Positions 60,894-64,000 of a DNA stretch of 64,000 nt are shown piece by piece (position 1 is the first letter of the stretch; the number at the start of each line of letters is the position of its first letter). The translations under genes and the position numbers were made by a program. Source of the stretch: an uncultured SAR86 cluster bacterium (GTDB lineage: Bacteria > Pseudomonadota > Gammaproteobacteria > Magnimaribacterales > D2472); the NCBI GenBank assembly GCA_902632555.1, contig CACPCZ010000003.1, positions 5,001 to 69,000 of the forward strand. The letters are read 5' to 3'. The notes beneath the pieces were generated by a model. That model was not told the DNA's origin, searched no databases, and saw only the letters and a program-made list of their open reading frames with translations.

Positions 60894-60921
60894 TTTGTAA
60901 ATAAAAAAACATACAAGGGAC
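60889..60921. promoter_or_regulatory. Inverted repeat between bamE and fur
   Basis: GTCCCTTTGTA (60889-60899) and TACAAGGGAC (60912-60921) are complementary apart from one extra T, with a 12-base A-rich centre. The repeat overlaps the bamE -35 box and lies just upstream of the fur -10 box, so it could be an operator for both. It does not match the GATAATGATAATCATTATC Fur box. Confidence 0.5.
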
Positions 60922-60930
60922 TGTTATAAT
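60922..60930 (+). promoter_or_regulatory. Extended -10 promoter of fur
   Basis: TGTTATAAT is a perfect extended -10 element. The ATG of fur begins six bases after it, so transcription should start at or next to the start codon. No -35 box and no ribosome site are visible. Confidence 0.65.
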
Positions 60931-60936
60931 AATTTA

Positions 60937-61350
60937 ATGAATAACCAAAACAAAGAACTTAAAAAAGCTGGACTAAAGGCAACCTTGCCAAGAGTAAAAA
61001 TCATGGAGGTTCTTGAATCCACTGTAATACAAGAAGAAGCTCATTTTAGTGCTGAAGATATATATAAAGAACTTATAAAAAAGGGTGAGAATATTGGCTT
61101 AGCTTCTGTTTATAGAGTACTGACTCAATTCGAAGCTGCTGGAATGGTCAAAAAACATCATTTCGAAGGAAGTACTGCTGTATATGAGGTATTGGGCGAT
61201 CACGAGCACATGGTAGATGTTGAAACTGGAAAGGTTTTGGAATTTCAAGACACTGATTTAATTAACAGGCTGAATAAGATTGCTAATGATGCAGGATACG
61301 AATTAGTTGATCATAATCTCGTTCTTCACGTCAAAAAACAAGAATCATAA
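60937..61350 (+). CDS. fur: Ferric uptake regulator Fur
   Basis: Fur is an iron-sensing repressor. The 137 residues show the winged helix (LKKAGLKATLPRVKIMEVL, GLASVYRVLTQFEAAGMVKKHHFEG) and the metal-binding dimer domain (DHEHMVDVETGKVLEF, VDHNLVLHV). There are no Cys residues at all, so the structural CXXC zinc site of E. coli Fur is missing; the DHMVDVETG form is known from other proteobacteria. recN, which often follows fur in Pseudomonas-type genomes, is absent; grpE comes next. Confidence 0.95.
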   Translation: MNNQNKELKKAGLKATLPRVKIMEVLESTVIQEEAHFSAEDIYKELIKKGENIGLASVYRVLTQFEAAGMVKKHHFEGSTAVYEVLGDHEHMVDVETGKVLEFQDTDLINRLNKIANDAGYELVDHNLVLHVKKQES

Positions 61351-61365
61351 ATAAATCTTGATGCT

Positions 61366-61392
61366 CTTGAACTGAGCTTTTAAATCCCAATA
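61366..61392 (+). promoter_or_regulatory. Sigma32-like heat-shock promoter for grpE-dnaK-dnaJ
   Basis: CTTGAA (61366-61371), a 13-base spacer and TCCCAATAT resemble the sigma32 consensus CTTGAAA-N13-17-CCCCATNT. It lies between fur and grpE, about 20 bases before the grpE ATG, and should control the chaperone genes. Confidence 0.6.
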
Positions 61393-61415
61393 TATCTGAT
61401 GAGTGGGTTTAAAAA

Positions 61416-61970
61416 ATGACAAAAAAAGAAAAGAAAAAAATACAAAATGAGGCAGAAGTTGAATCTCCTGCAAATGAAGATTCTTTGGACACCGAAGTTG
61501 ATAACAATGAAAATCTAGCTACCCCCAGCTATGAAGAATTATTTGATAAAAATGAAGATCTGGAAAAAGCCTTGCTTAGAGCAAATGCTGACCTTGATAA
61601 TGCCCTAAAGAGAACTCTTTCTGAGGTAGAAAAAGCTCACAAATACGGTGTAGAAAAGCTCATACAAGAGCTTTTGCCAGTTATAGACAATCTTGAACAT
61701 GCTTTAACAAATCTATCTAAAGATGCAACAAATGAAGATAAAGAGGGCATCGAACTAACATTAAAATCTTTTGAATCTACCCTTGATAAATTTGGATTGA
61801 TACCCATTTATCCTGTTAATGAGGAATTTAATCCTGAGAAGCATGAGGCTGTTTCAATGGAAAAAGATGACAAGAAAAAAGATGGAGATATTGGGAGTAT
61901 CTTCCAAAGAGGTTGGGAACTTCACTCTAGAGTCTTAAGACCAGCTAGAGTTACTGTCATAAAAAATTAG
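61416..61970 (+). CDS. grpE: Nucleotide exchange factor GrpE
   Basis: GrpE is the dimeric exchange factor that releases ADP from DnaK. The 184 residues start with a charged disordered segment, then a long helix (NEDLEKALLRANADLDNALKRTLSEVEKAHKYGVEKLIQELLPVIDNLEHAL). They end in the C-terminal beta domain (FNPEKHEAVSM, IGSIFQRGWELHSRVLRPARVTV). dnaK follows after nine bases. Confidence 0.96.
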   Translation: MTKKEKKKIQNEAEVESPANEDSLDTEVDNNENLATPSYEELFDKNEDLEKALLRANADLDNALKRTLSEVEKAHKYGVEKLIQELLPVIDNLEHALTNLSKDATNEDKEGIELTLKSFESTLDKFGLIPIYPVNEEFNPEKHEAVSMEKDDKKKDGDIGSIFQRGWELHSRVLRPARVTVIKN

Positions 61971-61979
61971 AGGAATAAT

Positions 61980-63896
61980 ATGTCAAAAATAATAGGTATT
62001 GATTTAGGAACAACTAACAGTTGTGTAGCTGTGGTCGAGGGTCAACAACAAAAGGTAATTGAGAATGCTGAAGGTGGAAGGACGACGCCATCGGTAATTG
62101 CCTATACGGAAAATGATGAAGTTTTAGTTGGTCTTCCAGCAAAAAGACAAGCTGTTACCAATCCAGAAAATACGCTATATGCCATTAAGAGACTAATCGG
62201 TAGAACTTTCGATGACGAGGTTGTTAGCAAGGATGCGGATATGGTTCCATATAAAATTATTAAAGCTGATAATGGAGATGCTTGGGTCGAAGCATCTAAT
62301 AAAAAATTAGCACCACCTCAAGTTGCTGCTGAAGTTTTAAAGAAAATGAAAAAGACAGCTGAGGACTATCTCGGTCATGAAGTCAAAGAAGCAGTTATTA
62401 CTGTTCCAGCATATTTTAATGATTCCCAAAGACAGGCAACTAAAGATGCTGGAAAAATTGCTGGCCTGGATGTAAAAAGAATAATTAATGAACCAACTGC
62501 AGCAGCCCTGGCGTATGGTCTAGATAAAAATAAAGGCGATGCGACTGTTGCCGTATACGATCTCGGTGGAGGTACTTTTGATATTTCAATAATAGAGATT
62601 TCTGACGTTGACGGAGAACATCAATTTGAGGTTTTATCTACAAACGGTGATACATTTCTAGGTGGTGAAGATTTCGATCTTAGACTCATCGATTATTTTG
62701 TTGATAAATTTAAGGAGGAATCTGGATTTGATCTAAAAAGCGATCCTCTTGCCTTACAAAGGTTAAAAGAAGCTGCAGAAAAAGCAAAAATTGAACTATC
62801 TTCTTCAGAACAGACAGAAGTGAATTTGCCATACATAACTGCTGATAGTTCTGGACCTAAGCATTTTGTTCATAAAATTACTAGAGCAAAACTTGAATCG
62901 CTCGTAGAGGATCTTGTCGATAAAAGTCTAGAGCCCTTAAAACTCGCATTAAAAGATGCAAAAATTTCGAAGAGCGATATAAATGAAATATTACTTGTTG
63001 GCGGACAGACCAGAATGCCTTTAGTTCAAAAAAAGGTCTCAGAATTTTTTGGAAAAGAGCCAAGAAAAGACTTGAATCCTGACGAGGCAGTTGCTGTTGG
63101 TGCTGCAATTCAAGGATCTGTTTTATCTGGCGATACAACTGATGTTTTACTTCTTGATGTTACACCTCTTACTCTGGGCATAGAAACACTCGGAGGAGTA
63201 GCAACACCTTTAATAGAAAAAAATACAACCATACCCACACAAAAATCTCAGGTGTTTTCAACTGCCGAGGATAATCAAACCGCTGTGACAGTTCACGTAT
63301 TGCAGGGAGAAAGAACTCAGGCTACTCAGAACAAATCTTTGGGACAGTTTAATTTAACAGATATACCTCCAGCGAGCAGAGGTGTGCCTCAAATAGAAGT
63401 TTCATTTGACTTAGATGCTAATGGTATTTTGAACGTATCTGCTAAAGATAAAAATACAGGAAAAGAACAATCTATTGTTATTAAGGCATCTAGTGGCCTC
63501 TCGGATGAAGATATTGAGAAAATGGTAAAAGATGCTGAGGCTAATGCAGAAGATGATAAGAAGTTTGAAGAATTAGTTAAAACTAAAAATAATGCAGATA
63601 TGCTTGTTCATGCAACCCGTAAAACTATCGATGAATCTGGAGACGCCTTAAGTGAGGATGAAAAAAATCAGGTAGAAGATGCAATTAAAACACTTGAGGA
63701 TTCAATATCTTCTGAAGACACATCATCCATTGAGTCCGCTACAAAGAACCTTAATGATGTTTTAACCCCTTTAACACAAAAACTGTATAAACAGGAAAAT
63801 GCTGAGAGTCAACAAGAAACTCAAGCTGACGAAGATAGTAATTCAGAAAATACTGTTGATGCTGAATTTGAAGAAGTAAAAGAAGACGAAAAGTAA
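61980..63896 (+). CDS. dnaK: Chaperone DnaK (Hsp70)
   Basis: DnaK is the main Hsp70, with an N-terminal ATPase and a C-terminal peptide-binding domain. The 638 residues equal E. coli and contain [14 protein letters not shown] at the start, [16 protein letters not shown] near 195, [13 protein letters not shown] near 340 and the linker [16 protein letters not shown]. It ends with an acidic tail [12 protein letters not shown], close to the EEVKD ending of the family. AGGAAT precedes the ATG. Confidence 0.98.
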   Translation: MSKIIGIDLGTTNSCVAVVEGQQQKVIENAEGGRTTPSVIAYTENDEVLVGLPAKRQAVTNPENTLYAIKRLIGRTFDDEVVSKDADMVPYKIIKADNGDAWVEASNKKLAPPQVAAEVLKKMKKTAEDYLGHEVKEAVITVPAYFNDSQRQATKDAGKIAGLDVKRIINEPTAAALAYGLDKNKGDATVAVYDLGGGTFDISIIEISDVDGEHQFEVLSTNGDTFLGGEDFDLRLIDYFVDKFKEESGFDLKSDPLALQRLKEAAEKAKIELSSSEQTEVNLPYITADSSGPKHFVHKITRAKLESLVEDLVDKSLEPLKLALKDAKISKSDINEILLVGGQTRMPLVQKKVSEFFGKEPRKDLNPDEAVAVGAAIQGSVLSGDTTDVLLLDVTPLTLGIETLGGVATPLIEKNTTIPTQKSQVFSTAEDNQTAVTVHVLQGERTQATQNKSLGQFNLTDIPPASRGVPQIEVSFDLDANGILNVSAKDKNTGKEQSIVIKASSGLSDEDIEKMVKDAEANAEDDKKFEELVKTKNNADMLVHATRKTIDESGDALSEDEKNQVEDAIKTLEDSISSEDTSSIESATKNLNDVLTPLTQKLYKQENAESQQETQADEDSNSENTVDAEFEEVKEDEK

Positions 63897-63905
63897 TAAC
63901 CAATT

Positions 63906-64000
63906 ATGTCAAAGAGAGACTACTATGAAACTCTTGGAGTCTCTCGCGATTCATCACCAAGTGAATTAAAAAAAGCCTTCAAAAAGAAGGCAATGAAATA
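63906..64000 (+). CDS. dnaJ: Chaperone DnaJ (partial, 5' end only)
   Basis: The first 31 or so codons read MSKRDYYETLGVSRDSSPSE and LKKAFKKKAMK, the opening of a J domain, before the window ends. The HPD motif would lie just outside. Spacing of nine bases after dnaK matches the grpE-dnaK-dnaJ operon. Confidence 0.93.
   Translation, partial: MSKRDYYETLGVSRDSSPSELKKAFKKKAMK

Overview
The window reads as a compact, AT-rich gammaproteobacterial chromosome segment. Gene order matches E. coli and Pseudomonas in long blocks: tuf-secE-nusG-rplKAJL-rpoBC, rpsLG-fusA, S10-spc-alpha, uvrA/ssb, ispB/rplU-rpmA-obgE and ssrA-smpB-ratA-bamE-fur-grpE-dnaK. FabA/FabB unsaturated fatty acid synthesis, BamE, LpxC and two TonB-dependent receptors indicate a Gram-negative cell. 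Very short or overlapping gene junctions, frequent TTG/GTG starts and low GC suggest a streamlined marine lineage. A SAR86-like affiliation is my inference and has not been tested.

Layout. 1-5.9 kb (minus): an rnr-like/rlmB/lpxC/secA run for RNA decay, rRNA methylation, lipid A synthesis and protein export. 6.0-9.7 kb (minus): an accessory metal-associated cluster made of a zinc alcohol dehydrogenase, an overlapping small His/Cys peptide and a TonB receptor with His/Asp tandem repeats. A potential helix covers the receptor's Shine-Dalgarno sequence. 9.7-13.8 kb: two overlapping amidohydrolase paralogues (one without the metal ligands), two tiny membrane-peptide ORFs, a lipoprotein and a secreted hypothetical. 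13.8-15.2 kb (minus): birA, msrA and tRNA-Thr(UGU).

15.2-44.6 kb (plus): the core information-processing superoperon, from tRNA-Tyr and tRNA-Thr through tuf, tRNA-Trp, secE, nusG, the L11 and L10 clusters, rpoB, rpoC, rpsL, rpsG, fusA and the joined S10, spc and alpha operons. Recognisable sigma70-type promoters occur before tRNA-Thr/tuf, rpsL and rpsJ. They share a GC-rich CGCC-type discriminator next to the -10 box, like the stringently controlled promoters of E. coli. An L10-type leader precedes rplJ, while the spacers that carry several other E. coli r-protein autoregulatory sites are missing.

44.6-54.5 kb: uvrA and ssb (divergent), a crotonase and an old-yellow-enzyme-type flavoprotein, ispB-fabA-fabB (minus), rplU-rpmA-obgE and rpsT. 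54.6-64 kb: a second TonB receptor, tmRNA and smpB (minus), then DUF3429, a sodium:neurotransmitter-type symporter, ratA, bamE (minus), fur, a sigma32-like promoter, grpE, dnaK and the start of dnaJ. The least ordinary parts are the 6-9.7 kb metal-receptor cluster with its predicted translational switch, the orphan small genes at 12.4-13.8 kb and several putatively leaderless genes.
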